Shown here piece by piece: positions 9,079 through 17,854 of a stretch of 64,000 nucleotides of DNA (position 1 is the stretch's first letter; every line of letters starts with the position of its first letter). This DNA comes from CAZPRY01 sp964589175. GTDB lineage: Bacteria > Fidelibacterota > UBA2242. The translations under genes and the position numbers were made by a program. The stretch spans positions 62,001 through 126,000 of the forward strand of contig CAZPRY010000004.1 in NCBI GenBank assembly GCA_964589175.1, in the 5' to 3' direction. The notes under the pieces are model-generated. The model was not told where the DNA came from and searched no databases. It worked only from the letters and a program-made list of their open reading frames with translations.

Positions 9079-10137
9079 TTGAGAACGATCGCAACCATCG
9101 TCGGCGCCCGCCCGCAATTCATCAAATGTGCCCCGGTCTCCCGGGAAATCCGTAAATCGTTTCGGGAAATCCTGATCCACACCGGTCAGCATTACGACAG
9201 AAACATGTCCCAATCTTTCTTCGATGAGCTGCGCATCCCTGAACCGGATTACAACCTCGGCATCGGTTCCGGCAATCACGGCCTGCAAACCGGGCTGATG
9301 CTAACCGAAATCGAAAAGGTGCTGCTCGCAACCCAACCCGATCTCGTCGTGGTTTACGGCGATACCAATTCGACAATGGCCGGCGCCCTGGCCGCCGCGA
9401 AACTGCACATTCCCGTCGCTCACGTCGAAGCCGGATTGCGCAGCTTTAACCGAAAAATGCCAGAAGAGATCAACCGCATCGTCACCGATACCGTCTCCGA
9501 TTACCTCTTCGTGCCAACTCCCACCGGCGTCGCCCATCTCACCGCGGAAGGCATCACGGGCGGCGTTCACCTGGTTGGCGACGTCATGTACGATTCTTTC
9601 CTGTTCAATCTCAAACACAGCGATACGGAAACCGTTTTGCGGAACTTCGATCTTCGGTCCAAAGAGTTCATCCTGGCTACCATCCACCGCCCCCAAAACA
9701 CCGACGACCCCGATCTTTTATCCAAACTTATCAGAACTTTTGAGAGCTTATCAGAACTTATCCTCCTCCCCATCCATCCCCGCACCCGTAACCTGATGCG
9801 GAAATTCGGGATAACCCCGCAGTCGCAGAATCTGCGGCTGGTCGATCCGGTCAGCTACCGTGAGATGATCGCTCTGGAGAAGAACGCCAAAATCATCATC
9901 ACCGATTCGGGCGGTGTGCAGAAGGAATCCTACTTCGCGGGCGTGCCCTGCATTGTGCTGCGCGGAGAGACGGAATGGGTCGAACTGGTCGAGCACGGCT
10001 GGGCGGTTTTACTCAGTGACCGCTTCGAAGAATTGCCGCAAGCCATCACTTCTTTCGGTAATTACCGACCGGGCAGCGAAAATCTCTACGGCGACGGCCA
10101 CGCCAGCCGGAAAATCGCGGAGATTCTCGGTTTTTAA
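9079..10137 (+). CDS. wecB: UDP-N-acetylglucosamine 2-epimerase (non-hydrolysing)
   Basis: A 352-residue GT-B-like epimerase converting UDP-GlcNAc to UDP-ManNAc for surface glycan synthesis. Visible family motifs are VGARPQFIKCAPV at the N-terminus, GQHYD, YGDTNST, HVEAGLRSF with the following MPEEINR (catalytic acidic residues), TIHRPQN, and TDSGGVQKES in the nucleotide site. The start codon appears to be TTG at 9079, preceded by an AGGAAA ribosome site; no better ATG precedes the conserved first strand. It lies 15 bp after asnB and ends the first dense operon of the polysaccharide cluster. Confidence 0.93.
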   Translation: MRTIATIVGARPQFIKCAPVSREIRKSFREILIHTGQHYDRNMSQSFFDELRIPEPDYNLGIGSGNHGLQTGLMLTEIEKVLLATQPDLVVVYGDTNSTMAGALAAAKLHIPVAHVEAGLRSFNRKMPEEINRIVTDTVSDYLFVPTPTGVAHLTAEGITGGVHLVGDVMYDSFLFNLKHSDTETVLRNFDLRSKEFILATIHRPQNTDDPDLLSKLIRTFESLSELILLPIHPRTRNLMRKFGITPQSQNLRLVDPVSYREMIALEKNAKIIITDSGGVQKESYFAGVPCIVLRGETEWVELVEHGWAVLLSDRFEELPQAITSFGNYRPGSENLYGDGHASRKIAEILGF

Positions 10138-10205
10138 TAACACCTTGGTTGGTCCATTTGAAGACAATCATATTCTGTAAACTCAAGTAATTTGATAGGA
10201 AAACA

Positions 10206-11129
10206 ATGGAAAAAATCATTGAAACCAATCATCTGACAAAGAAGTTTGGCAAATTCACCGCCGTAGATGACATTAACCTATGCGTCCGCAAAGGTGAGAT
10301 TTACGGTTTTCTGGGCTTGAATGGCGCCGGTAAAACGACTACAATCCGAATGCTGACAGGCATGATCCGTCCGACCGCCGGTACGGCTTATTTGAATGGT
10401 CAAAAAGTAACTGCGGGTAACTCACATCTGTGGGAAAAGGTTGGCTACTTAGTGGAAGTCCCTTATTCCTACCCCGACCTGACAGTTCGCGAAAACCTGG
10501 AAATCATTCGCCGACTTCGTCTTATTCCAGATGCCAAGACGGTCGATTCCATCATTGAAAAACTGCAACTCGGGCAGTACGTTGACAGGTTAGAGAAGAA
10601 CCTCTCCCGCGGCAACGCCCAGCGTTTAGGATTGGCGAAGGCGCTCATTCATAATCCGGATATCCTGATACTCGACGAACCGGCCAACGGACTCGATCCG
10701 GCCGGCATCGTTGAAATCCGGGAACTGTTGCGCGATCTGGCCTTGAACAGAGGCGTGACGGTTTTTATATCCAGCCACATTCTCGGAGAAATCTCCCGAT
10801 TCGCCACCCGCATCGGCATTATCCATGAAGGCCAGCTGCTACGGGAATCAGACAGCGAAGAGCTGGAACGATTGCGACGGCGGAGCCTCCAGCTTAACAT
10901 GGCCGACAAAGACGGTGCCCAATCGTTTCTTGTGAAAAAAGGCTTTTCGATCTCAGGTATAAAAGAGGGATTTCTGGAAATTATCGACCAGAACGCCATT
11001 GACGATCCCGGTATGGTGAATACAATGCTCGTACAGGCTGGTTTTCCGCCGACAATGTTGAAAATCGAGGAGGAAGACCTTGAATCCTATTTCTTCCGGG
11101 TAATCGGCCGGAATGGAGGTGTGCAATGA
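10206..11129 (+). CDS. ABC transporter ATP-binding protein (ABC-2 type)
   Basis: A 307-residue ATPase with Walker A GLNGAGKTT near residue 40, signature LSRGNAQRL (a Ser-Arg-Gly-Asn variant of LSGGQ common in this subfamily), Walker B DILILDEPANGLDPAG, and a C-terminal extension of about 90 residues typical of drug/antibiotic-type ABC-2 exporters. AGGAAA precedes the ATG. It overlaps the downstream permease by 4 bp (ATGA), so the two form one exporter. Although it lies within the polysaccharide cluster, it resembles general ABC-2 export ATPases rather than the Wzt O-antigen type, so the substrate is unknown. Confidence 0.93.
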   Translation: MEKIIETNHLTKKFGKFTAVDDINLCVRKGEIYGFLGLNGAGKTTTIRMLTGMIRPTAGTAYLNGQKVTAGNSHLWEKVGYLVEVPYSYPDLTVRENLEIIRRLRLIPDAKTVDSIIEKLQLGQYVDRLEKNLSRGNAQRLGLAKALIHNPDILILDEPANGLDPAGIVEIRELLRDLALNRGVTVFISSHILGEISRFATRIGIIHEGQLLRESDSEELERLRRRSLQLNMADKDGAQSFLVKKGFSISGIKEGFLEIIDQNAIDDPGMVNTMLVQAGFPPTMLKIEEEDLESYFFRVIGRNGGVQ

Positions 11130-11914
11130 AAGGTTTTTCAGCCGCGTTGTGGACAGAGAGTTTAAAGGCCTGGCGGTCGATCATTCTGCGGATAACGGTC
11201 GTGATATTCACCTTCATGGCCGGGATGATGGGACTGCTCGTCTTTCTCGCCAAACATCCGGAATTGGTCAGTAATTCGGTCGTGCTCAGCACCAAGACTT
11301 CAATGCTGGGTAAAGCCGATTGGCCGACATATTTCATTTTACTGTATCAGATCGTCGCCATGGTCGGGTTGATTGGGTTCGGTTTCGTATTCAGCTGGAT
11401 TTACGGCCGGGAGTATTCCGACCGCACGGTCAAAGACCTGCTGGCTCTGCCTGTGACGCGCAGTGCCATCGTCGTAGCCAAATTATCAGTCGCTACAGTT
11501 TGGTGCATCCTGTTATCAGTCATTTTATTTGTTGTCGGTATTGCGGCTGGGAAGTTGGTCAATATGGACGGCTGGTCGGTCGCTTTGGCCTGGCAGGCTT
11601 GCGGAATATTCAGCGGTACGGCATTGATGACGATCGTGTTGTGCACGCCGGTCGCCTTCTTTGCCAGCTATGGCCGTGGATTTTTAGTTCCGATCGGCTA
11701 CCTGATTTCGATCATGATAATCACTCAATTTGCCGTCTCCGCGATTCCGGTAATTGCGCCCTATTTCCCGTGGGCAATTCCGGCGCTCTACAGCGGGGCG
11801 GCCGGTCCCGATGCCGCGCAGTTAGGAGCGATCAGCTACATTATTTTGTTCTTTACAGGCGTTCTCGGCCTGGCCGGAACTCTGCTCTGGTGGCGATACG
11901 CCGACCAGAAATAA
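11126..11914 (+). CDS. ABC-2 type transporter permease
   Basis: A 262-residue membrane protein with about six hydrophobic helices. The first is preceded by the amphipathic start FSAALWTESLKAWRS, and an SWIYGREYSDRTVKDLLALPVTRSAIVVAKL segment lies between helices 2 and 3, a hallmark of ABC-2 permeases of the bacitracin/Na-export type. It is translationally coupled to the ATPase by a 4-bp overlap and should form the membrane half of that exporter. The next 366 bp contain no gene, so the unit ends here. Confidence 0.9.
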   Translation: MKGFSAALWTESLKAWRSIILRITVVIFTFMAGMMGLLVFLAKHPELVSNSVVLSTKTSMLGKADWPTYFILLYQIVAMVGLIGFGFVFSWIYGREYSDRTVKDLLALPVTRSAIVVAKLSVATVWCILLSVILFVVGIAAGKLVNMDGWSVALAWQACGIFSGTALMTIVLCTPVAFFASYGRGFLVPIGYLISIMIITQFAVSAIPVIAPYFPWAIPALYSGAAGPDAAQLGAISYIILFFTGVLGLAGTLLWWRYADQK

Positions 11915-12280
11915 AAAGTGAAGGAACGACGCCGAAGAAAACTTATCGTTGACATTCGTGGTGGCAGTTTGTAAAATGACAATAGATGAGAAAGAACAGA
12001 GCCAAAGGAAGAAGGACGAAAGAGAAGGAAAGAAGTATTCAAAATGAACACTGTGATTTTGATCCTTATGGGATGATGTAGAATATCTCCAATGAGAAAA
12101 CTGAACGAAATTTATTTAGCCAATAATTAGTGAAAATATGCCGGAACTACAACTGGATTGGCGACGTAAGACAAGAAGAGTAAAATGACTCATATTTGCA
12201 AATATAGAACGATGAAAATTAGAAGTACTCCACACCAAAGCCCCCACCTTCCATAACATGGTGAAGAATAGGAAAACCAA
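11915..12280. other. Intergenic stretch, AT- and purine-rich, no gene seen
   Basis: No convincing reading frame, RNA or strong terminator is visible in this 366-bp gap. It is rich in A and G, and marks the drop in GC content between the ABC exporter genes and the cassette that follows. The last bases contain an AGGAAA ribosome site for the gene at 12281. It may be the left boundary of a horizontally acquired segment. Confidence 0.5.
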
Positions 12281-13072
12281 ATGCCATTCCCTGAAACTAA
12301 GAGAGTAATTTACAGTAAGAATCCTCTGAATAAGGTCATTTGTCAATTACGATTTCCTCCGATCTTGAGAATCGATTCAGAAATCCCCTCGGCTTTCCAA
12401 GATGTAATAATAGGTAATTACCCGCTTTATAATGACAAAATCGAAATACAACAAGAAACAGCAGTAGGTCAGCGAGCAGAATTTCCACCAGAAATAATCA
12501 AACAATTATCTAAATCATCTGTAACCAAGAATCATGAATTCTGCTCAACCGATAATATCTATCAAATTAACCTAACTCGTACTTTTCTTTCAATTTCTAC
12601 TTCTAAGTACTCGAGATGGGAAGAATTCATGAAGATGTTTGAATCTTCAATTAATGCTTTAATAAAAATTTACGCCCCACCGTTCTTTACACGGATAGGA
12701 TTACGCTATATAGACATCTTCGAACGATCAAGATTAGGATTGGAAGATGCTGATTGGACAGAACTTCTAAAACCTTATTTCATAGGATTACTTTCATCTG
12801 AAGTAAGTAAAGAAATCAAGAGCTGTGAAAACGTTTATGAGATCAACCTTGGTGATAAAACCAGCATTGTAAGAATTGCGACCTCATTTGTTCAAAATGC
12901 AACGTCTAAAGAGCAATGTTACATGGCTGATAGTGACTTTTACTATCCTGGAAGAACAGTAATTGAGAATTTGAAACAAAAACTAGATTTTCTGCATGAA
13001 CGGGCAACGAGGTTGATTCAATGGATAATTACCGAAAAACTTCATAATGCCATGGAGCCACATACAATATGA
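12281..13072 (+). CDS. TIGR04255 family protein
   Basis: A 263-residue protein whose N-terminal region (residues about 10-30, with KNPLNKVICQLRFPPIL) matches what I recall as the start of TIGR04255, a sporadically distributed family of unknown function. Further family-like segments are TRIGLRYIDIFER and the C-terminal FLHERATRLIQWIITEKL. It is probably cytosolic: no signal peptide or membrane segment. It overlaps the next gene by 4 bp (ATGA) and belongs to a three-gene, AT-rich cassette. Patchy distribution together with low GC suggests horizontal transfer. The biochemical role is unknown; a defence or toxin-antitoxin-like role is only a guess. Confidence 0.75.
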   Translation: MPFPETKRVIYSKNPLNKVICQLRFPPILRIDSEIPSAFQDVIIGNYPLYNDKIEIQQETAVGQRAEFPPEIIKQLSKSSVTKNHEFCSTDNIYQINLTRTFLSISTSKYSRWEEFMKMFESSINALIKIYAPPFFTRIGLRYIDIFERSRLGLEDADWTELLKPYFIGLLSSEVSKEIKSCENVYEINLGDKTSIVRIATSFVQNATSKEQCYMADSDFYYPGRTVIENLKQKLDFLHERATRLIQWIITEKLHNAMEPHTI

Positions 13073-13626
13073 ACCACATTCCATATAAGATAGGAATAAA
13101 CGCAAATTGTTTTGTACGGGAAGAAGACCAGACATATACTACCTATGGCCAAACTCAAATTCCAAGTGCACATGAACTCGAAAAATACGAGACGTCTTTT
13201 TTTATTACATCAGATGCCTCAGGTAATACAAGTCCATACCTGCGCACATTACCACATGATATTGACATTTTACGCAATGCTGACTTAGGTACTAATGAGG
13301 TAAATAATAAAGATGTTATGCGGCAAACTCAAAAATTTATTTCTGTCTTTCAGCGCATACTTTTGAATAATCACAATATAGTAAATTCCTTTTCATATTT
13401 GTCTCCCCTTAACTTCAAATGGCTCGAAGATGATTCCGTTCTGATAGAATGGATATTTAAGGATTTTAGAATTGGATTTTCTATTGAACCTGTCGAGCAA
13501 GATTCAAGTTGGTACCTTGTCTCAAATCAGAATCTCGAAGAAGTAAGTAAATCTGGTCTCCTTGACATGGAGGACTTAGAACCACTGCTGGTAAACCTGC
13601 TGGATTTTGCTTCGAGTAACTCATAA
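13069..13626 (+). CDS. Hypothetical protein, partner of TIGR04255 gene
   Basis: A 185-residue soluble protein with no recognisable domain. Its C-terminal part (FKWLEDDSVLIEWIFKDFRIGFSIE, followed by SSWYLVS) has alternating hydrophobic residues that predict a beta-sheet, and is the most likely conserved core. The start overlaps the TIGR04255 stop by 4 bp, and the next gene starts 1 bp after this one ends, so the three are made together. Low GC matches its neighbours and contrasts with the flanking polysaccharide genes. I do not recognise a function. Confidence 0.65.
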   Translation: MNHIPYKIGINANCFVREEDQTYTTYGQTQIPSAHELEKYETSFFITSDASGNTSPYLRTLPHDIDILRNADLGTNEVNNKDVMRQTQKFISVFQRILLNNHNIVNSFSYLSPLNFKWLEDDSVLIEWIFKDFRIGFSIEPVEQDSSWYLVSNQNLEEVSKSGLLDMEDLEPLLVNLLDFASSNS

Positions 13627-13627
13627 A

Positions 13628-14062
13628 ATGACGTACCCAGATGAATTTTTAAAAGGTGTTCCTAATGATGATAAATTAGATTCTGATAATATTCCAACTT
13701 CTGATTTATTTTATTTTAAAGAAAGCGATAATGCTCCAAAACGTCCGGATAGTAAACTTGAAGGAAGTATCAGCTGGCGGGATGATCTGGGCGCTGATGA
13801 AATCTTATTTAATCTTAAAAAGGACGGTACAATACAATTCCAAGCAGGGATTGCAATTCTATGTCGACGTGAGCTGGACAAAGTAATACAACGACCTCAC
13901 GTAAATGATAAACTATCATATGAACGTGATCAAAAACCTGAAAATAAATATCATGGCAATCTTCTTCTTAAAAGCGGTACTGAAAAAAGAATAATGAAAA
14001 GAATAGCCGCAACAATTGCTACTCTTTGTTTTAAAACTTTTATAAAAAATCCCTATATTTAA
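13628..14062 (+). CDS. Hypothetical protein, third gene of the TIGR04255 cassette
   Basis: From ATG 13628 the product is 144 residues; an in-frame TTG at 13607 would overlap the previous gene and is less likely. The central part (SKLEGSISWRDDLGADEILFNL, then FQAGIAILCRRELDKVIQRP and YHGNLLL) looks like a compact alpha/beta domain with conserved-looking aromatic and charged positions. The C-terminus is basic. No known domain is recognised. The tight spacing suggests that all three products act together, possibly as a complex. Confidence 0.62.
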   Translation: MTYPDEFLKGVPNDDKLDSDNIPTSDLFYFKESDNAPKRPDSKLEGSISWRDDLGADEILFNLKKDGTIQFQAGIAILCRRELDKVIQRPHVNDKLSYERDQKPENKYHGNLLLKSGTEKRIMKRIAATIATLCFKTFIKNPYI

Positions 14063-14544
14063 ATCAAATAGCGTTTCTATAATTAAAAAAGGATTTCCAT
14101 TTCAAAACTTAGTATTGTAATACATAATACGACTTCATAACGCAAAATACCAACGGGTAATATTTTAATATCATAAAAAAATGAAGACACTTATTATCTT
14201 AGCATTTTTGTTTTTTAATAGGAAAGTAAATCCATGAAAGTTCTCATTATCTACGATTCGTTCTTCGGGATATTCCGCAACTCGAACAGGCCGTCAATGA
14301 ACTCCTTGATAATCCCTGAAAATTAAGTTTTAAAAATAATTAGAGAAGGCATTCTTCGACTGATACAACGCCAGACGGAAAATTGCAGAGATGTTGAGAC
14401 ACGACCCGATGGAGAATTGATTCATCCGGATTTCCTCGAAACAAATTTTCCTGGTTCACGATTGAACAATGTTAAAAATTACACGCGAACAAGGCCGAGG
14501 AACACTGAATCGGTAATCTGGAATTCTAACCAAAAAGGCCGTTT
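14063..14544. other. Intergenic region with degraded coding DNA
   Basis: These 482 bp separate the AT-rich cassette from the next lipoprotein gene. The first 170 bp are very AT-rich. A flavodoxin-like remnant starts at 14234 (separate entry). After its stop, another roughly 70-codon stretch (14327-14547) stays open in the same frame but has no start and resembles no family I know. The interval reads as decayed sequence at the right edge of an inserted segment. Confidence 0.45.
14234..14326 (+). pseudogene. Flavodoxin-like gene remnant
   Basis: A ribosome-site-like GGAAAG precedes ATG 14234, which opens with MKVLIIYDSFFG, the typical first strand and start of the phosphate-binding loop of flavodoxins. 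The frame then becomes meaningless and stops after 30 codons (TAA 14324-14326). In another frame, 14272-14319 reads IPQLEQAVNELLDNP followed by TGA, which could be a helix from the same or another part of the gene. The simplest reading is a flavodoxin gene that lost most of its interior through deletion and frameshift. The fragment is short, so the call is tentative. Confidence 0.4.
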
Positions 14545-15519
14545 ATGAAAAAACTAATTCTTACGCTTACAATCACGATAGCAATTTGCTTGATTACATT
14601 CCACGCTTGCGCCCCGAAAGAGAAACTTCTCACCATCGGCATTGCCGAGTTTAACGAATCGCCGATGAACTCCCAGACCGAGCAGGGTCTGCTGGACGCC
14701 ATCCGCGAAGGTGGCTACCGGGACGGCGAAAATATCCGCTTCCTGATCCAGAACGCGCAGGGCGATTTCCCGACTGTCAATGCCATTTCGCGAAATTTGA
14801 TCAGCAGACGCGTCGACCTGATCTGTTGCTGTTCCACCCCGAACCTGCAAAACACGATCCACCTGACTCAGACAATCCCGGTGTTTTTCACCAGCGTCGC
14901 GAATCCCTTCCTGGCCGGCGCCGGCACCAGCGAGACCGATCACCTTCCGAACGTAACCGGCGTGGCCACGCGCTCTCCTTTTGACGAGACAATCGCGGTG
15001 ATACGCGAACTGATGCCCGACGTCCGCAGCGTCGGCACCATTTACACTCCGGCTGAAATCAACTCGGAATACTATCTCGAATGCCAGATGGAAGCCGCTG
15101 GCAAATTCGACATCGAAGTCATCGCGCTGCCTGTCAATGCTTCCAGCGATATGGCCGACGTTACCCGCGCCCTCGGCGCCAAAAATCTGGACGCGATCTA
15201 CCAGCTTTCCGATAATCTCACCAATCTTGGTTTCGAGGCCATCGTTAAAGTTGCCAACCAGGCGAAACTCCCGCTTTTCTGCAACCAGAGCACCGAGGCC
15301 CAACGCGGCGCGGCGGTCGGCGTAGGCTGGGATTTTTACCAGGCCGGCTATGTGGCGGGCAAAATGGTCCTGCGCGTGCTCAAAGGCGAAAAACCGGCCG
15401 ACATCCCGATCCAGTACATGCGCGGTGCTGCCCTGACGCTGAATCTACCCGCTGCTGCCATCCAGGGGCTGGAACTGCCTGAAGCGTTCATCGCCCGGGC
15501 GGAAACCGTATTCCGCTAA
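14545..15519 (+). CDS. ABC transporter substrate-binding lipoprotein (PF04392-like)
   Basis: A 324-residue protein with a lipoprotein signal peptide: charged MKK, a hydrophobic core, and lipobox FHAC with Cys22 as the likely lipidated residue. The mature part fits the ABC_sub_bind family (type-1 periplasmic-binding fold): LTIGIAEFNESP, a QNAQGD segment, DLICCCSTPNLQNT, PVFFTSVANP and VGWDFYQAGYVAGKMVLRVLKGEKPADIPI. Families of this kind bind small ligands such as aromatic amino acids. No permease or ATPase gene is adjacent, so partners must be elsewhere or it works as a sensor. GC content returns to the cluster average here. Confidence 0.87.
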   Translation: MKKLILTLTITIAICLITFHACAPKEKLLTIGIAEFNESPMNSQTEQGLLDAIREGGYRDGENIRFLIQNAQGDFPTVNAISRNLISRRVDLICCCSTPNLQNTIHLTQTIPVFFTSVANPFLAGAGTSETDHLPNVTGVATRSPFDETIAVIRELMPDVRSVGTIYTPAEINSEYYLECQMEAAGKFDIEVIALPVNASSDMADVTRALGAKNLDAIYQLSDNLTNLGFEAIVKVANQAKLPLFCNQSTEAQRGAAVGVGWDFYQAGYVAGKMVLRVLKGEKPADIPIQYMRGAALTLNLPAAAIQGLELPEAFIARAETVFR

Positions 15520-15528
15520 ACTTTCCCT

Positions 15529-15591
15529 ATCCCGGGGGAAAATCGCGCATTCCTGGGGAAAGGTTCCCCGATCCGTGGTAAAAATCCCTAA
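15529..15591. repeat. Three imperfect direct repeats with 21-bp period
   Basis: Just after the lipoprotein gene, three copies of a unit resembling ATCCcGGGGgAAAAT start at 15529, 15550 and 15571, exactly 21 bp apart; a weaker fourth (ATCCGGAAAC) starts at 15612. The spacing equals two helical turns, which would place a bound protein on one face of the DNA. They could equally be a decayed short tandem repeat. The rest of the 252-bp gap to the next gene shows nothing else. Confidence 0.35.
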
Positions 15592-15771
15592 AGTAGGAAA
15601 CTATCTGCTAAATCCGGAAACATGTATTTTCCTCGCTTAACTCAAATGTCCACCCTCGTTTCGAAAGTCCGGCAGAATCGTTCGGGATTTATTTTATGAT
15701 ACGGCAATAGATTTATTACCCAATCCGCATCGCATTCTTTAAATTAGCACCATTCAAAAAGAAAGCCCGGA

Positions 15772-16704
15772 ATGCAACTGAAACAGACTCTCACCGGCAA
15801 TATCGAGCGCGCCTTTGTGAAACATCCCTACGGTGAAACCGAAGGAACCGTTGAAATTCACCGTCCGGAAAACATTGCCGATCCATTGGTGAGTATCATC
15901 ATCCCGACGATCGACAAAACACGCGAAGGTTTTCTGCCGGCGCTGCTCGGGCAATTGGCTGAGCAGACTTTTCGAGATTTCGAGGTCATCCTGATCATTA
16001 AAGACACGCGCCAGGGACGCGCCATCAACAGCGGCGTCGCACTTGCTTCAGGCCGGTATATTGTGACCTTCGATGACGACACCCGCCTGGGATCGGATGA
16101 CATTCTGGAAAAAATGGTGGAGCAAATAGAATCGCATCCGGACATCGGCATGGCCGGCGTCGCCAACCTGGTCCCCGACGATGCCTCCTGGTTTGTCCGG
16201 CGTGTCATGCGCGAACTTCCGCGTCGCACATCACCGATTGTGCACAAGATCACCGAAAGCGATATGGCCGAACATCCCTGTTGCATCATCCCGCGCCAGC
16301 TCTTCATCGAAATCGGCGGCGAGAACGAAAAAATCCCACGCGGACTCGATCCTTACCTGCGCCGTGAGATTCGCCTAGCCGGTTACCGTGTCGTCGTTTT
16401 ACCGGAGCTTTTCATTCACCATCTCCCGCCGACCAGCTTTAGCAAATTCGTGAAGCAATTTTACCGCAACGGCAAGATGGCGGCCTACGTCAACAAATTC
16501 TACCCGGAATTCGTGGTCGAATTGACGACTAAACACGGCCTTGAGGTGCCCGAAAAGCGCAGTGTGATCCGACGAATCTTCTCCTATTTCTGGCGCATCC
16601 TGAAAACAATTTGCAGCCTAAAATTGTTTTATTTATCCAGTTTGATCTTATATTTAGCAGGTTATATTCACGGCGTCTTAACGCTGAAAGTGGACAGTGT
16701 CTGA
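15772..16704 (+). CDS. Glycosyltransferase family 2 (GT-A fold)
   Basis: A 310-residue inverting glycosyltransferase. The nucleotide-binding start VSIIIPTIDKTREG, the GRAINSGVALASGRYIVTFDDDTRLG segment with the DDD metal-binding motif (about residues 100-106), and the downstream RGLDPYLRREIRLAGYRVVVLPE segment are typical of GT2. A hydrophobic stretch at the C-terminus (LFYLSSLILYLAGYIHGVL) suggests membrane anchoring. The stop overlaps the next glycosyltransferase by 8 bp. The acceptor is unknown. Confidence 0.9.
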   Translation: MQLKQTLTGNIERAFVKHPYGETEGTVEIHRPENIADPLVSIIIPTIDKTREGFLPALLGQLAEQTFRDFEVILIIKDTRQGRAINSGVALASGRYIVTFDDDTRLGSDDILEKMVEQIESHPDIGMAGVANLVPDDASWFVRRVMRELPRRTSPIVHKITESDMAEHPCCIIPRQLFIEIGGENEKIPRGLDPYLRREIRLAGYRVVVLPELFIHHLPPTSFSKFVKQFYRNGKMAAYVNKFYPEFVVELTTKHGLEVPEKRSVIRRIFSYFWRILKTICSLKLFYLSSLILYLAGYIHGVLTLKVDSV

Positions 16705-17854
16705 TAAAAATTCGCTCCTGATCCCCGGTGATTTTCCACCCGTTGTGAGTGGCATTGCAACCTATTTCTACGAAATATGGAACGCTCTTTCCCCAGAGAA
16801 ATGCTTTATTCTTGCGGCGCAGGATGAAGGCTGGGCAAGTTTCGATGCCCGGAGCCGACTGCGTATTATTCGTCGCAGAATACCCACCGGCGACTCGACC
16901 AAAGCCAAAATCCTGAAAGGTCTGCTGCACACTTTCTGGACGGTTCGCCTGCACCTGCGCTACAATTTTAACATCATTCACTGCGGGCAGGTATTGTCCT
17001 CCGGCGTCACCGGCTGGTTCATGAAGAAAATCTTCGGCGTGCCCTATATCGTCTATGTTTACGGTTCCGAAACCTTTCGTTTCGGCCACAGCCGCCTGCT
17101 CCTGGCGGCGATCAAGTCGTTCCTCGGAAATGCCGAGCTGATCATCCCCAACAGTCAGTTCACGAAAGAAGAATTCCTTGCGCTCGGTTTGCCGGAAAAT
17201 AAATTTAAAGTCATCACACCCGGCGTGGACATTTCCAGGTTTTATCCGACGCAAAAGGACGCGGAACTGGTCGACCGGTGGAACCTTGCCGGAAAGATCG
17301 TTTTGCTGACGGTTGCCCGCCTGGATGAGCGTAAAGGACATGACAATGTGATTGCGGCTGTGTCTTTTTTGAAGGCCTATTATCCAAATCTTGTGTACCT
17401 GGTTGTCGGTAAAGGCCGTGAAGAGGAACGCTTGCGAAATATGGCGCGTGAATTAGAAGTTGAAGATCGGATCAGATTTTGTGGCTATGTCAGTGATACG
17501 GATCTGCCCAAATATTACAATCTCTGCGATATCTTCATGCTTTTAAACCGCCAGAGTATCGCGAACGACCGTTTACGCGGTGATTATGAAGGTTTCGGAA
17601 TCGTATTTCTGGAAGCCTCCGCCTGCGGAAAACCGGTGATCGCCGGCGATTTCGGCGGCATCGCCGATGCGGTTGAAGACCAAAAGTCCGGTTTTATTAT
17701 CGACGGAACCCGGATTCCGATTATCACCGACCAGATTCGGCAATTGATCGCCAGCAATGAACTTCGCACTAAAATCGGCGAATACGGTCTGCAACGCGCC
17801 CGGCAGAACTTTAATTGGCAAACGATTAGCGAAAATATCAGGCCGCTCGTATGA
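16697..17854 (+). CDS. Glycosyltransferase family 4
   Basis: A 385-residue GT-B enzyme starting at GTG 16697. Features are IPGDFPPVVSGIATYFYEIW (the Gly-containing acceptor-site loop), YVYGSETFRFG, the donor domain opening KIVLLTVARLDERKGHDNVI with the phosphate-binding Arg and Lys, and YEGFGIVFLEASACGKPVIAGDFGG, the E-x7-E region. It resembles PimB/GT4 mannosyl- or glucosyltransferases, but specificity cannot be assigned. It overlaps the previous gene by 8 bp and the next by 4 bp (ATGA), so it is in the middle of a coupled set. Confidence 0.9.
   Translation: MSDKNSLLIPGDFPPVVSGIATYFYEIWNALSPEKCFILAAQDEGWASFDARSRLRIIRRRIPTGDSTKAKILKGLLHTFWTVRLHLRYNFNIIHCGQVLSSGVTGWFMKKIFGVPYIVYVYGSETFRFGHSRLLLAAIKSFLGNAELIIPNSQFTKEEFLALGLPENKFKVITPGVDISRFYPTQKDAELVDRWNLAGKIVLLTVARLDERKGHDNVIAAVSFLKAYYPNLVYLVVGKGREEERLRNMARELEVEDRIRFCGYVSDTDLPKYYNLCDIFMLLNRQSIANDRLRGDYEGFGIVFLEASACGKPVIAGDFGGIADAVEDQKSGFIIDGTRIPIITDQIRQLIASNELRTKIGEYGLQRARQNFNWQTISENIRPLV

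Noticed and set aside
9727..9759. 13-bp direct repeat CTTATCAGAACTT with 20-bp period inside wecB
   Set aside because: It lies within conserved coding sequence and the period is not a multiple of three; most likely chance from similar codons.
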